DNA of 64,000 nt, taken from NCBI GenBank assembly GCA_027079305.1, contig JALWVU010000045.1:1-64000 (forward strand), read 5' to 3'. Origin of the DNA: Aquificaceae bacterium. Its GTDB lineage: Bacteria > Aquificota > Aquificia > Aquificales > Aquificaceae. Each line of letters begins with the position of its first letter. Position 1 is the first letter of the stretch. The position numbers and the translations under genes are program-made. Positions 1 to 10,517 of the stretch are shown piece by piece. The notes under the pieces were generated by a model. It saw only the letters and a list, made by a program, of their open reading frames with translations. It was not told the DNA's origin and did not search any database.

Positions 1-2847
<2,847 letters not shown>

Positions 2848-2877
2848 AGTGTATTAAGTTATGATTATGAGACCGAG

Positions 2878-3720
2878 ATGCACCCCAAGCCGGTTATAGA
2901 GCTTTCCCGGGTCAACGAGGTAAAGAAACTCCTGAGGAAAGTGAGACTAAATACGGTGTGCGAAGAGTCCAGGTGCCCTAACATATCCGAATGTTTTGGG
3001 AACAGAACCGCAACCTTCATGATCCTTGGGGACAGGTGCACGAGGGGATGCACCTTTTGTAACGTTAAGAGAAAGCATCCTATGCCTGTGGATGAAAGGG
3101 AGCCCGAAAGGATACTGGAGGCTGTTAAGGCCCTTGGGCTGAAGTATGTGGTGATAACTTCCGTAACTCGAGACGATCTGCCCGACGGAGGAGCTGAGCA
3201 CTTCGCCAGGTGTGTAAAGGTTTTGAAGGAAAACTTGGAAGGCATCAAGGTGGAGGTGCTTATCCCGGATTTCAGAGGTAGAAGAGAGTCTCTGGAGATA
3301 GTCCTGGGAGCAGGCCCGGACGTGCTCAATCACAACGTGGAGACCGTTCCGAGGCTATATCCGAGGGTAAGGATAGGGGCTAAATACGAGAGGAGTCTGA
3401 AGATCCTTGAGTGGAGTAAGAAGATCGCTCCCGGTGTTCCCACCAAGTCCGCTCTGATCCTCGGATTTGGCGAGAGCCTGGAGGAGGTGGTAGAGGTTCT
3501 CAAGGACCTGAGAGGTGTGGGGTGTGACTTTCTTACGATAGGTCAATACTACGCTCCCTCTCTGAGACACCATCCAGTGGTCAAGTATTATTCAGCGGAG
3601 GAGTTTAAAAATATAGAAGAGATCGCCTACTCTCTGGGGTTCAGGTTCGTTGCCAGCGGTCCCAACGTGAGGAGTTCATACAGAGCTATGGAGGGATACC
3701 TTCTCTCTCATATCTCCTGA
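2878..3720 (+). CDS. lipA: Lipoyl synthase (radical SAM)
   Basis: 280 aa. Inserts two sulfurs into octanoyl-lipoyl domains of 2-oxoacid dehydrogenase or glycine cleavage proteins. Both iron-sulfur motifs are present: the auxiliary-cluster motif (CEESRCPNISEC, about residues 31-42) and the radical SAM CX3CX2C motif (CTRGCTFC). Family signatures TSVTRDDLPDGGA, NHNVETVPRL, KSALILGFGE and the C-terminal SGPNVRSSYRA follow. The ATG at 2878 makes the N-terminus slightly short for the family. A TATGAT box lies 12 bases upstream of it. The last 13 bp overlap the end of convergent carB2. Confidence 0.96.
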   Translation: MHPKPVIELSRVNEVKKLLRKVRLNTVCEESRCPNISECFGNRTATFMILGDRCTRGCTFCNVKRKHPMPVDEREPERILEAVKALGLKYVVITSVTRDDLPDGGAEHFARCVKVLKENLEGIKVEVLIPDFRGRRESLEIVLGAGPDVLNHNVETVPRLYPRVRIGAKYERSLKILEWSKKIAPGVPTKSALILGFGESLEEVVEVLKDLRGVGCDFLTIGQYYAPSLRHHPVVKYYSAEEFKNIEEIAYSLGFRFVASGPNVRSSYRAMEGYLLSHIS

Positions 3721-5312
3721 ATGGGATAGACTTTGGGCCTTTCTCCTCTCTCCTTTAGCTTTCTGTAGCTCTCTATGGCCCTCAGTATGGCGTATCCACC
3801 CCTGACGGTGGTAGTGTATGCGACGCCATACTGGACCGCAGCTCTCCTTATGAAGTAGGCATCGCTCACCTCCCTCTTCCCGGTAGGTGTGTTTATTATC
3901 AGGTGTATCTGACCGTTGGTTATGTAATCTACAACGTGGGGTCTTCCCTCGGAGATCTTGAGGACGTGTTCGGTCTCTATGCCTCTGCTCTTTAAGAACC
4001 TGTGGGTTCCCGTGGTGGCAAAGACCTTAAAGCCAAGCTCTATAAAGCCTTTAACAAGATCCACCACCTTCTCCTTGTCCCTGTCCGCTACGCTTACAAA
4101 GACGTTCCCCTTCTCGGGCAGTCTGTTCCCGGCAGCGAGCTGAGCCTTATAGAAGGCAAGACCAAAGTCCTCGTCTACACCCATAACCTCCCCCGTGCTC
4201 TTCATCTCGGGACCAAGGACCGGATCCACCTCCGGGAACCTGTTCCAGGGAAAGACCACCTCCTTAACCGTGTAAATCTTCCTATCCCTCGGGACAAAGT
4301 CCGAAGCAGGGTGGTTATTCCCCCTTTTTAAAAGCTCGAAGACCTCGGGAACAAGATCTCTGAGCTTCCTCCCCAGGGCCACCTTTGTTGCAAGCTTGGC
4401 GAGGGGGTAGCCTATGGATTTGCTCACGAAGGGAACTGTTCTCGAAGCTCTGGGGTTTACCTCCAGAACATACACCTCTCCCTCAGATACCGCAAACTGA
4501 AGGTTTATGAGACCCTTTACTTGAAGAGCTTTGGCCACCTTCCTGGACTGCTCCTTAACCTCTTCAATTATCCGCTCCTCCAGGGTGTAAGGCGGTATGG
4601 AAGCGGCGCTGTCCCCAGAGTGAACGCCAGCCTCCTCTATGTGCTCCATGACCGCGCCTATAAGAACATCCTCTCCGTCCGCGACCGCGTCCACGTCCAG
4701 CTCCACGCTGTCCTGAAGGTATTTGTCTATCAGTATGGGCCTTTCGTAGCTGACGCTGACCGCCTCCTCCAGGTATTCCAGCAGGTCGCCTTCATCGTAA
4801 ACTATCCTCATCGCCCTTCCACCGAGGACGTAGGAGGGTCTTACCAGAACGGGAAAACCTATCCTCCGGGCAACCTCGAGGGCCTCGTCCTTGCTCTTGG
4901 CGGTCCCGCTCTCGGGTTGTTTGAGACCAAGCTCTATCACGAGCCTTCTGAAAAGCTCCCTATCCTCCGCCCTGTCTATGCTCTCGGGAGAGGTCCCGAG
5001 TATTCTTACCCCTTCCTCCTTAAGAGGTAGGGCGAGCTTAAGAGGAGTCTGACCACCGAACTGGAGAAGGACACCCGTTGGTTTTTCCCTCTCAATTATG
5101 GCAAGGACGTGTTCCAAGACTATAGGTTCGAAGTAGAGGCGGTCCGCGGTGTCGTAGTCGGTGGATACGGTTTCCGGATTACAGTTGACCATTATGGCTT
5201 CGTATCCCTCCTCCTGAACCGCAAAGACCGCGTGGACACAGGCGTAATCGAACTCTATCCCCTGGCCTATCCGGTTGGGACCGCTCCCGAGGATGAGTAT
5301 CTTTCCCTTCAT
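3708..5312 (-). CDS. carB2: Carbamoyl-phosphate synthase large subunit, C-terminal half
   Basis: 534 aa. It corresponds to the second ATP-grasp unit plus the allosteric MGS-like domain of the usual ~1,070-aa CarB. It opens with GSGPNRIGQGIEFDY, the signature of the second half, followed by MVNCNPETVSTDYD and LQFGGQTPLKLA. The ATP-grasp segment EVNPRASRTVPFVSKS is near residue 285. The MGS-like domain is near the end (FATTGTHRFLKSRG, INTPTGK). The other half, carB1, lies about 50 kb away on the same strand. The same split is known in Aquifex aeolicus. The two proteins should assemble with CarA to make carbamoyl phosphate for pyrimidines and arginine. Confidence 0.96.
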   Translation of the reverse strand: MKGKILILGSGPNRIGQGIEFDYACVHAVFAVQEEGYEAIMVNCNPETVSTDYDTADRLYFEPIVLEHVLAIIEREKPTGVLLQFGGQTPLKLALPLKEEGVRILGTSPESIDRAEDRELFRRLVIELGLKQPESGTAKSKDEALEVARRIGFPVLVRPSYVLGGRAMRIVYDEGDLLEYLEEAVSVSYERPILIDKYLQDSVELDVDAVADGEDVLIGAVMEHIEEAGVHSGDSAASIPPYTLEERIIEEVKEQSRKVAKALQVKGLINLQFAVSEGEVYVLEVNPRASRTVPFVSKSIGYPLAKLATKVALGRKLRDLVPEVFELLKRGNNHPASDFVPRDRKIYTVKEVVFPWNRFPEVDPVLGPEMKSTGEVMGVDEDFGLAFYKAQLAAGNRLPEKGNVFVSVADRDKEKVVDLVKGFIELGFKVFATTGTHRFLKSRGIETEHVLKISEGRPHVVDYITNGQIHLIINTPTGKREVSDAYFIRRAAVQYGVAYTTTVRGGYAILRAIESYRKLKERGERPKVYPIQEI

Positions 5313-5340
5313 TCAAAGAACTTATTTTAAACTTAAAGCT
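5313..5340. promoter_or_regulatory. Divergent promoter with overlapping -10 boxes (carB2 / comF)
   Basis: The 28 bp between the carB2 ATG and the GTG of the ComF gene contain TATTTTA. The plus strand reads TATTTT at 5323-5328, 12 bases before the GTG at 5341. The minus strand reads TAAAAT at 5329-5324, 11 bases before the ATG at 5312. The two -10-like hexamers overlap by five bases in mirror image. Use as a promoter is inferred from position and symmetry. Confidence 0.45.
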
Positions 5341-5988
5341 GTGTTGGGGAGGCTCCTCTCTCTTTCCGGTCTTTCTGAAAGCAGGTGTTCTATATGCGGG
5401 ATAGAGTTTTTGGATGAAGATCAGGACTATATATGTCCGGACTGCCTTGGAGATATAAGGCCTTTCCGTCCCTTTGAGCACACGAGGCTTGAATGGATAA
5501 GCTCGTATAGGGTCTTCGGAAGATACGAAGGTGCTCTGGCGGAGGTGATAAAGCTTGTAAAGTTCAAAAGTGCGAAACCTCTGGCAAAAGCCCTCGGAGA
5601 GATTGTGAAGGAGCATATGGAGGAGTATATAAAAGAAACTCAGCCTGACATGATCAGCTGGGTTCCGCTTCATCCCTTCAGGCTTTGGAACAGAGGTTTT
5701 GATCACAACCGGGAGATCCTCAAAGGGGTTGGTGTCGGGGCGGAGGATATTCTAATAAGGGTCAGGTATTCAAGACCCCTTGCCTCCTTAGGTAGGAAGG
5801 AAAGAGCAAAGAGGGTAAGGGGCGCATTCAGGATTAAGAAAGAGTTTATAGATGTGATAGGAGGGAAAAGGATCCTCGTGTTCGACGATGTGTTGACGAC
5901 TGGAGCGACCGCCTCAAGCGTGGCTGAGGAACTCCTTTCCCTTGGAGCGGAGGAAATTATCTTCTACTTTCTTGCCCGGGAGGAATAA
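5341..5988 (+). CDS. ComF-family phosphoribosyltransferase-like protein
   Basis: About 215 aa. An N-terminal zinc ribbon (CSICG near residue 16, then CPDC) is followed by a type I phosphoribosyltransferase fold. The PRPP-binding loop is ILVFDDVLTTGATASS near the C-terminus. The family member ComF is linked to DNA uptake in competent bacteria; other members have unknown function. The GTG at 5341 is preferred. It places about 15 residues before the first Cys, as in the family, and avoids overlap with carB2. An in-frame ATG at 5293 is an alternative that would overlap the carB2 start. Confidence 0.82.
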   Translation: MLGRLLSLSGLSESRCSICGIEFLDEDQDYICPDCLGDIRPFRPFEHTRLEWISSYRVFGRYEGALAEVIKLVKFKSAKPLAKALGEIVKEHMEEYIKETQPDMISWVPLHPFRLWNRGFDHNREILKGVGVGAEDILIRVRYSRPLASLGRKERAKRVRGAFRIKKEFIDVIGGKRILVFDDVLTTGATASSVAEELLSLGAEEIIFYFLAREE

Positions 5989-6009
5989 ATTATCAGGGGA
6001 GGTGTTTTC

Positions 6010-6150
6010 ATGGGACTCATGGACAGAGATTATTACAGGGAAAAGCCAAAACCTGATAAGGAGGGCGTTCTGGATAAGCTGAAGAGGAACCCCATCGCTG
6101 TGGTGATAGCCATTATCCTGATTCTTCTCCTGATCTCATACCTTCTGTGA
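6010..6150 (+). CDS. Small single-span membrane protein (46 aa)
   Basis: 46 aa from the ATG at 6010, with a strong Shine-Dalgarno (AGGGGAGGTG) about 7 bases upstream. The first ~27 residues are charged (DRDYYREKPKPDKEG). The rest is one hydrophobic helix (VVIAIILILLLISYLL) reaching the C-terminus, so it should be an inner-membrane protein with its N-terminus in the cytoplasm. No family recognised. It is probably cotranscribed with the ComF gene 21 bp upstream, and its last 15 bp overlap the end of convergent murC. Confidence 0.65.
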   Translation: MGLMDRDYYREKPKPDKEGVLDKLKRNPIAVVIAIILILLLISYLL

Positions 6151-7509
6151 GGCTCCGATCTCTCTCACAAACTCCTCACACAGCTTCGTTATGTCTCCCG
6201 CTCCCATGAAAAGGAGCACGTCCTTCTGGCCCAGCTCTCCAAGCAGGATCTCAAAAAGTCTCTCTTTGTCATCCACATAAACCGCTCCCGTTTTGCTGGC
6301 CAGCTGGGTGGAGCTTACATTGTAGATATTCTTTTCGCTCGCGGGATATATATCTAAAAGAAAGAGCCTGTCGGGTTTTCTGAGAACACGGACGAAGTCC
6401 TCGAACAGGAAGTGGGTCCTCGAATACCTGTGGGGCTGGAAGACCATGACGAGCCTTCTGTCCGGATACATCTCCCTTATAGTGTTTATCACCGCCTCTA
6501 TCTCCGTCGGGTGGTGGCCGTAGTCGTCGTATACGGGAACCTCTCCCCAGTATCCTTTAAGTTCCATCCTCCTCTCCGCGTTCCTGAAGCTCTCCAGAGA
6601 GTTCTTCACAGTCTCAAAGGGTATTCCAAGCTCAAGGGCAACTGCAATTGAAGCCAGAGCGTTGTATACGTTGTGCCTACCGCCTATACCCAGATGGATA
6701 CTCCCCAGCTCTTTGCCTTTCCGCAGAACTCGGAATACATACCGCCCCTTCTCTACCCTCAGATCCACTCCTCGGACCTGAGCCTTATACTCCATGCCGA
6801 AGGTTATAACCCTCTTGCCCGATCCCTCAACCGCCCTTAGAACCCTCTCGTCGTCCGCGTTGGCCACGCAGAATCCGTAGAAAGGCACAGAGCCCGCAAA
6901 CCCTGAGAAAGCCTCTATTATTTCCTCCACGTTCCTGTAGTAGTCCATGTGTTCCCTATCTATGTTGGTGATCACCGCAACCACAGGGGATAGCTTTAGA
7001 AAGGATCCGTCGCTTTCGTCCGCCTCCGAGACAAGCAGGTCTCCCTTACCCAGCTTGGCGTTCCCTCCGAGTCTATGGAGTATACCTCCTATGATCACCG
7101 TAGGGTCAAAGCCCGCCTCCTCGAGGATGTGGGCTATCATGGAAGTTGTGGTCGTCTTGCCGTGGGATCCGCTTACAGCTATACCTTCTTTGAGTTTGAA
7201 AAGCTCCGCGAGCATCTCCCCCCTCGGTATCAGGGGAATTCCCATCTCTCTGGCCTTCTTCAGCTCGGGATTATCTTCCCTGACAGCGGAAGAGTAAACC
7301 ACCACCTGAACGTCCTTCTCAACATTCTGGGGGGAGTGTCCTATGTAGACTTTGGCACCTTTCTTTCTGAGGAGTTCCGTATTCTTATTCTCCTTTATGT
7401 CGGATCCGGACACCGAGTAGCCCATCTCCAGCAGGATCTGGGCTATACCGCTCATTCCTATGCCCCCGATCCCCACGAAGTGTATCCTTCTTATCCTTTC
7501 CCTAAGCAT
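6136..7509 (-). CDS. murC: UDP-N-acetylmuramate--L-alanine ligase
   Basis: 457 aa. ATP-dependent addition of L-Ala to UDP-MurNAc, the first amino-acid step of peptidoglycan synthesis in the cytoplasm. The N-terminal Rossmann domain begins HFVGIGGIGMSGIA. The ATP loop GSHGKTTTTSM is near residue 114. The ligase signatures TNIDREHMDYY, GRHNVYNALA and YDDYGHHPTEI follow, and the C-terminal domain carries VFQPHRYSRT. Length is normal for the family. A TACAAT box lies about 12 bases upstream of the ATG, and the divergent hydrolase gene starts 46 bp away. Confidence 0.97.
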   Translation of the reverse strand: MLRERIRRIHFVGIGGIGMSGIAQILLEMGYSVSGSDIKENKNTELLRKKGAKVYIGHSPQNVEKDVQVVVYSSAVREDNPELKKAREMGIPLIPRGEMLAELFKLKEGIAVSGSHGKTTTTSMIAHILEEAGFDPTVIIGGILHRLGGNAKLGKGDLLVSEADESDGSFLKLSPVVAVITNIDREHMDYYRNVEEIIEAFSGFAGSVPFYGFCVANADDERVLRAVEGSGKRVITFGMEYKAQVRGVDLRVEKGRYVFRVLRKGKELGSIHLGIGGRHNVYNALASIAVALELGIPFETVKNSLESFRNAERRMELKGYWGEVPVYDDYGHHPTEIEAVINTIREMYPDRRLVMVFQPHRYSRTHFLFEDFVRVLRKPDRLFLLDIYPASEKNIYNVSSTQLASKTGAVYVDDKERLFEILLGELGQKDVLLFMGAGDITKLCEEFVREIGASQKV

Positions 7510-7555
7510 CCGATCTTAAATTGTATCCCAACCGATTCGCTTATAATGTAAGCTG

Positions 7556-8251
7556 ATGTTCTTCTACGATCCAAACAATCCCGAAAGGCTCTGGATACAT
7601 TTCCACGGCTTTGCCACGAACGTGTGGGGGTCCAAGATAGAGTTCGCGAGAAGCTACTTCAGAAGAACCAAAGCCTTTTCCTTCTACGCCATGGACATGG
7701 ACTACGAGAAGCACACCACCACGGAGGTCCTGGAGGTTTTGGAAGTCTTGGTCCTCGGCTTTTCAGAAAAATACGCTGAGATAGTCCTGTGCGGTAGCTC
7801 CCACGGGGCCTACATAGCGACAAACTACGTTAGGTTCAAAGAGCTGGGGAACGTGAAGAAGCTCCTCCTTCTGGCCCCCTCCTTCAGGACCCTCGACCTG
7901 GTCATAAGAGAGCTGGGGGAAGATAGGGTAAGAGGCTGGCTCGAGGGTAAGGAGGTTCTCAGGTTCAAGGAGGAGGATGTGGAGATAGAGGTGAGGGAGG
8001 ACTTTGCAAAGGATATCCTCGAGAGGGGATACGAGATAATAAGGGATGGGGAGGTTCACTTCCCGAAGGATCCTCCCGTAGAGATCTTCTTGGTCCACGG
8101 GACGGGGGACGAGATAGTTCCCGTAGAGGACTCCAGGCTCTTCGCGAGCAAGGTCAGGGTCTCGGAGTTCATAGAGGTGGAGGACGACCACCAGCTCTCG
8201 GAGAGCTTCGGAAGGGTCCTAACGGATCTCGTTGAGAAAGGCAAGCTCTGA
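7556..8251 (+). CDS. YqiA-like alpha/beta hydrolase (putative esterase)
   Basis: 231 aa. The oxyanion strand is HFHGFATNVWGSK near residue 16, and the nucleophile elbow GSSHG (Ser about residue 82) is in LCGSSHGAYIA. A late acid/histidine pair is visible in LVHGTGDEIVP and EDDHQLSES. This is the UPF0227/YqiA type of small cytoplasmic alpha/beta hydrolase. The substrate is not known. A TATAAT box at 7540-7545 sits 10 bases before the ATG with no Shine-Dalgarno. ttuA begins 16 bp downstream on the same strand. Confidence 0.75.
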   Translation: MFFYDPNNPERLWIHFHGFATNVWGSKIEFARSYFRRTKAFSFYAMDMDYEKHTTTEVLEVLEVLVLGFSEKYAEIVLCGSSHGAYIATNYVRFKELGNVKKLLLLAPSFRTLDLVIRELGEDRVRGWLEGKEVLRFKEEDVEIEVREDFAKDILERGYEIIRDGEVHFPKDPPVEIFLVHGTGDEIVPVEDSRLFASKVRVSEFIEVEDDHQLSESFGRVLTDLVEKGKL

Positions 8252-8267
8252 GTTTAGATTACTCTCT

Positions 8268-9188
8268 ATGAAGTGCAGAATCTGCGGTAAAAAGCCAATC
8301 ATCTACATGCCCCAGCACAGGCTCGCCCTCTGCAGGGAGGACTTCCTCTCCTGGTTCGAACGCTACACCGAGAGGACCATTAAAGAGTTCAGGATGTTCA
8401 CACGCGAAGACAGGATCCTCGTCGCCATATCCGGAGGCAAGGACAGCCTCGCCCTCTGGCACGTTCTCAGGAAGCTCGGATACTCAGCGGACGGCTTTTA
8501 CCTGCACCTGGGCATAGGTGAGTACTCGGAGCGCTCGAGGGAGAAGGTGGAGAAGTTTGCCCAGAAGTTGGGAGCCAAGGCGATAATATTGGATCTGAGG
8601 GAGGAGCTCGCGGGCATACCCGAGCTCAAGGACCTCACCTCGAGGGAGGCCTGTTCGGTATGCGGTCTTGTAAAGAGATACAACTTCAACAAGGTTGCCA
8701 GGGAACAGGACTACAGCGTTGTCGCGACGGGACACAACCTCGACGACGAGGCGAGCTCCCTACTTGCGAACGTAATCAACTGGAACATCAAGTATCTGGG
8801 CAGGAAGTATCCCGTCCTCGAAGAAGAAGAAGGTTTTGTAAGAAAGGTAAAGCCCTTCTGCAAGTTCACAGAGAAGGAAACCGCCCTCTATGCGCTCCTC
8901 AACAACATAGACTTCATAGAGGAGGAGTGCCCCTTCTCGGAGGATGCGAGCTCCATCTTCTACAAGGAGATCCTCAACAGCATAGAGGAGAGGTTCCCCG
9001 GAACTAAGCTGAGGTTCTACTTAGAGTATCTGAGGAAGATCTATCCCAGGTTCAGGGAGAAGGAGAAGAGGGATCTTCAGCCCTGTAAGATATGCGGTGA
9101 GCCGAGCCCCTCGGAGGTGTGTCCCGTTTGCAGGCTGAGGGAGAGGGTAGTAAACTTAAAAGGAACGGGGCGTAGCTCAACTGGATAG
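8268..9188 (+). CDS. ttuA: tRNA 5-methyluridine(54) 2-sulfurtransferase
   Basis: 306 aa. Thiolates T54 in the T-loop of tRNA, a thermostabilising modification known from Thermus. An N-terminal zinc finger (CRICG, then LALCRED) precedes the PP-loop SGGKDS (residues 55-60). The three cysteines that hold the iron-sulfur cluster in the family are at 119, 122 and 201, and the second ATP motif is GHNLDDE (135-141). A C-terminal zinc finger (CKICG and CPVC) follows. The last seven codons and the TAG stop (9186-9188) lie inside tRNA-Arg, so the frame has no stop before the tRNA gene. A TtuB-like carrier is encoded at 54863-55063. Confidence 0.93.
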   Translation: MKCRICGKKPIIYMPQHRLALCREDFLSWFERYTERTIKEFRMFTREDRILVAISGGKDSLALWHVLRKLGYSADGFYLHLGIGEYSERSREKVEKFAQKLGAKAIILDLREELAGIPELKDLTSREACSVCGLVKRYNFNKVAREQDYSVVATGHNLDDEASSLLANVINWNIKYLGRKYPVLEEEEGFVRKVKPFCKFTEKETALYALLNNIDFIEEECPFSEDASSIFYKEILNSIEERFPGTKLRFYLEYLRKIYPRFREKEKRDLQPCKICGEPSPSEVCPVCRLRERVVNLKGTGRSSTG

Positions 9189-9239
9189 AGCGCGGGACTA
9201 CGGATCCCGAGGTTGTGGGTTCGACTCCCACCGCCCCGG
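9166..9239 (+). tRNA. tRNA-Arg (anticodon ACG)
   Basis: 74 nt, complete cloverleaf. The acceptor stem CGGGGCG/CGCCCCG is seven perfect pairs and the D-arm is GCTC/GAGC. The anticodon stem CGGGA/TCCCG encloses loop CTACGGA with anticodon ACG. The T-arm GTGGG/CCCAC has loop TTCGACT. The discriminator is G and no CCA is encoded. It overlaps the last 23 bases of ttuA and ends 11 bases before the smpB ATG, so it must be cut out of a message also carrying those genes or have an internal promoter. Confidence 0.97.
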
Positions 9240-9250
9240 CTTTAAAGGAA

Positions 9251-9727
9251 ATGTCCAAGAAAAGCGATAGGTTAATCCCCATAGCGGACAACAAGGAGGC
9301 CAAGGCCAGATTCGAGATAATAGAGAGATACGAGGCGGGTATAGTCCTCGAAGGCTCGGAGGTGAAGTCCCTAAGGAACAAGGGGAACGTCTCCTTTAAG
9401 GACAGCTTCGTAAGGATAGAAAGCGGTGAGGCCTGGCTCCACAACCTCTACATAGCCCCATACAGATTTGCCACAATAAAGCCCCCGGATCCGCTCAGGA
9501 AAAGGAAGCTCCTCCTTCACAAGAGGGAGATCATGAGGCTCTTCGGGAAATCCCAGGAGAAGGGATATACCATAATCCCCACCAGACTCTACTGGAAGAA
9601 CGGGAAGGTTAAGGTGGAGATAGCCCTCGCCAAAGGAAAGAAGCTCCACGACAGGCGCCAGGAGCTCAAGGAAAGGGCCATCAGAAGAGAATTGGAAAGG
9701 GAGTTCAAGGGGAGGATAAGGCTTTAA
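9251..9727 (+). CDS. smpB: SsrA-binding protein
   Basis: 158 aa. Partner of tmRNA in trans-translation, which rescues ribosomes stalled on messages without a stop codon. Conserved features are NKEAKARFEIIERYEAGIVL, GSEVKSLR, EAWLHNLYIAPY and the C-terminal basic tail rich in Lys/Arg (GKKLHDRRQELKER). The start at 9251 follows AAAGGAA and clears the tRNA. An upstream in-frame ATG at 9215 lies within the tRNA and is rejected. It is probably cotranscribed with ttuA and tRNA-Arg. No tmRNA gene was seen in the window. Confidence 0.96.
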   Translation: MSKKSDRLIPIADNKEAKARFEIIERYEAGIVLEGSEVKSLRNKGNVSFKDSFVRIESGEAWLHNLYIAPYRFATIKPPDPLRKRKLLLHKREIMRLFGKSQEKGYTIIPTRLYWKNGKVKVEIALAKGKKLHDRRQELKERAIRRELEREFKGRIRL

Positions 9728-9758
9728 TTCGAGAACATCTTCGCTATATCATCGAATA

Positions 9759-9854
9759 CTTTCCAACTCCACACGGCAGATTAGGAACTCCGCTGGATAC
9801 TACACGGTCAACGATGGAGTAACGACTTTCAACTCCACACGGCACATTAGGAAC
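9759..9854 (-). CRISPR. Degenerate CRISPR mini-array (two repeats, one 37-nt spacer)
   Basis: Two near-identical units sit at 9759-9788 (30 nt) and 9826-9854 (29 nt). They share CTTTC, AACTCCACACGGCA and ATTAGGAAC, and differ by one inserted C and one C/G change. A 37-nt non-repetitive spacer (9789-9825) separates them. Read on the minus strand the repeats end in GTTGAAAG or close to it, like the 3' end of many CRISPR repeats that becomes the crRNA 5' handle. The more regular copy lies next to the AT-rich stretch at about 9935-9965, which could be a leader. The left copy is the degenerate one. No cas gene is present in the window. Confidence 0.7.
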
Positions 9855-9992
9855 CATTTTGACGCACCTTAAATAGCTCTCCCCCTATTCACTTGCCAAG
9901 GAGCCGGCAGGCCCTTCCGTCCTGCTAAAATTCAGATAAATAATATAATGAATTTTTTAGTGCTCGGAGTTTCTCGCAACGCCCCCGCCTGA

Positions 9993-9998
9993 TATAAT
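9993..9998 (+). promoter_or_regulatory. -10 box of the yqhA-type gene
   Basis: Perfect TATAAT nine bases before the ATG at 10008. The expected transcription start would leave a leader of only about 3 bases. No convincing -35 and no Shine-Dalgarno are visible. Confidence 0.5.
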
Positions 9999-10007
9999 TA
10001 TCCGCCG

Positions 10008-10517
10008 ATGAAAAGGCTGGAGCTTATATTCGAGTCCTTCCTGTGGAGATCGAGACTGCTTGTAATTCTGGCGGTCATAAGCTCTCTGATAGGGGCCTTT
10101 GCCCTCTTCATAGCGGGCCTGTTCGAGGTTCTGATACCTCTTCTAAAGTTCTTCAAGACCTTTGACTACGAGATCCTCTCAAAGAAGCTGGTGGCCTCCG
10201 CCATAGCCTCGATAGATATGTTCCTGATAGCCACCTTCCTGCTAATCTTTTCCCTCGGCCTGTATGAGCTTTTCATCTCCAAAATAGACATTGCGGATAG
10301 AGATCCCAGAAGCTCGAAAGTTTTATTTATCACCAACCTGGAGGACCTGAAGACTAAGCTGGGGAGGGTCGTGATAATGGTTCTTATAGTCACCTTCTTC
10401 AAGCAAGCGATAGACATGGAGTATAAGACTCCCTTAGACATCCTCTACCTTTCCGCGGGAGCCTTCGGGATAGCTCTGGCCCTTTACTTCACCCACAAGG
10501 AGGCCCACAACCATTAA
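10008..10517 (+). CDS. UPF0114 (YqhA-type) membrane protein
   Basis: 169 aa. Four predicted membrane helices (about residues 17-42, 62-85, 118-138 and 145-163). Family features are the N-terminal FESFLWRSRLLVILAVI and the loop SKIDIADRDPRSSKVLFITNL preceding LEDLKTKLG, typical of UPF0114. The function of the family is unknown; it is an inner-membrane protein. The gene stands alone, and its last 4 bp overlap the convergent alcohol dehydrogenase gene. Confidence 0.85.
   Translation: MKRLELIFESFLWRSRLLVILAVISSLIGAFALFIAGLFEVLIPLLKFFKTFDYEILSKKLVASAIASIDMFLIATFLLIFSLGLYELFISKIDIADRDPRSSKVLFITNLEDLKTKLGRVVIMVLIVTFFKQAIDMEYKTPLDILYLSAGAFGIALALYFTHKEAHNH

Noticed and set aside
2861-2899. Possible alternative start of lipA in another frame (short M-I-M-R-P-R peptide)
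   Set aside because: It resembles the family N-terminus only vaguely and ends after 12 codons; evidence for a frameshift is too thin, so the ATG at 2878 is kept.
9052-9444. Minus-strand ORF of 130 aa across tRNA-Arg
   Set aside because: It is the antisense of ttuA, the tRNA and smpB (GVEPTTSGSVVPRSIQLSYA is a typical tRNA-derived artefact).
9860-9960. Possible structured RNA (GCAGG ... CCTGC hairpin) between the CRISPR repeats and the yqhA-type gene
   Set aside because: One 5-bp hairpin only; it does not match 6S, 4.5S or tmRNA, so no RNA gene is called.
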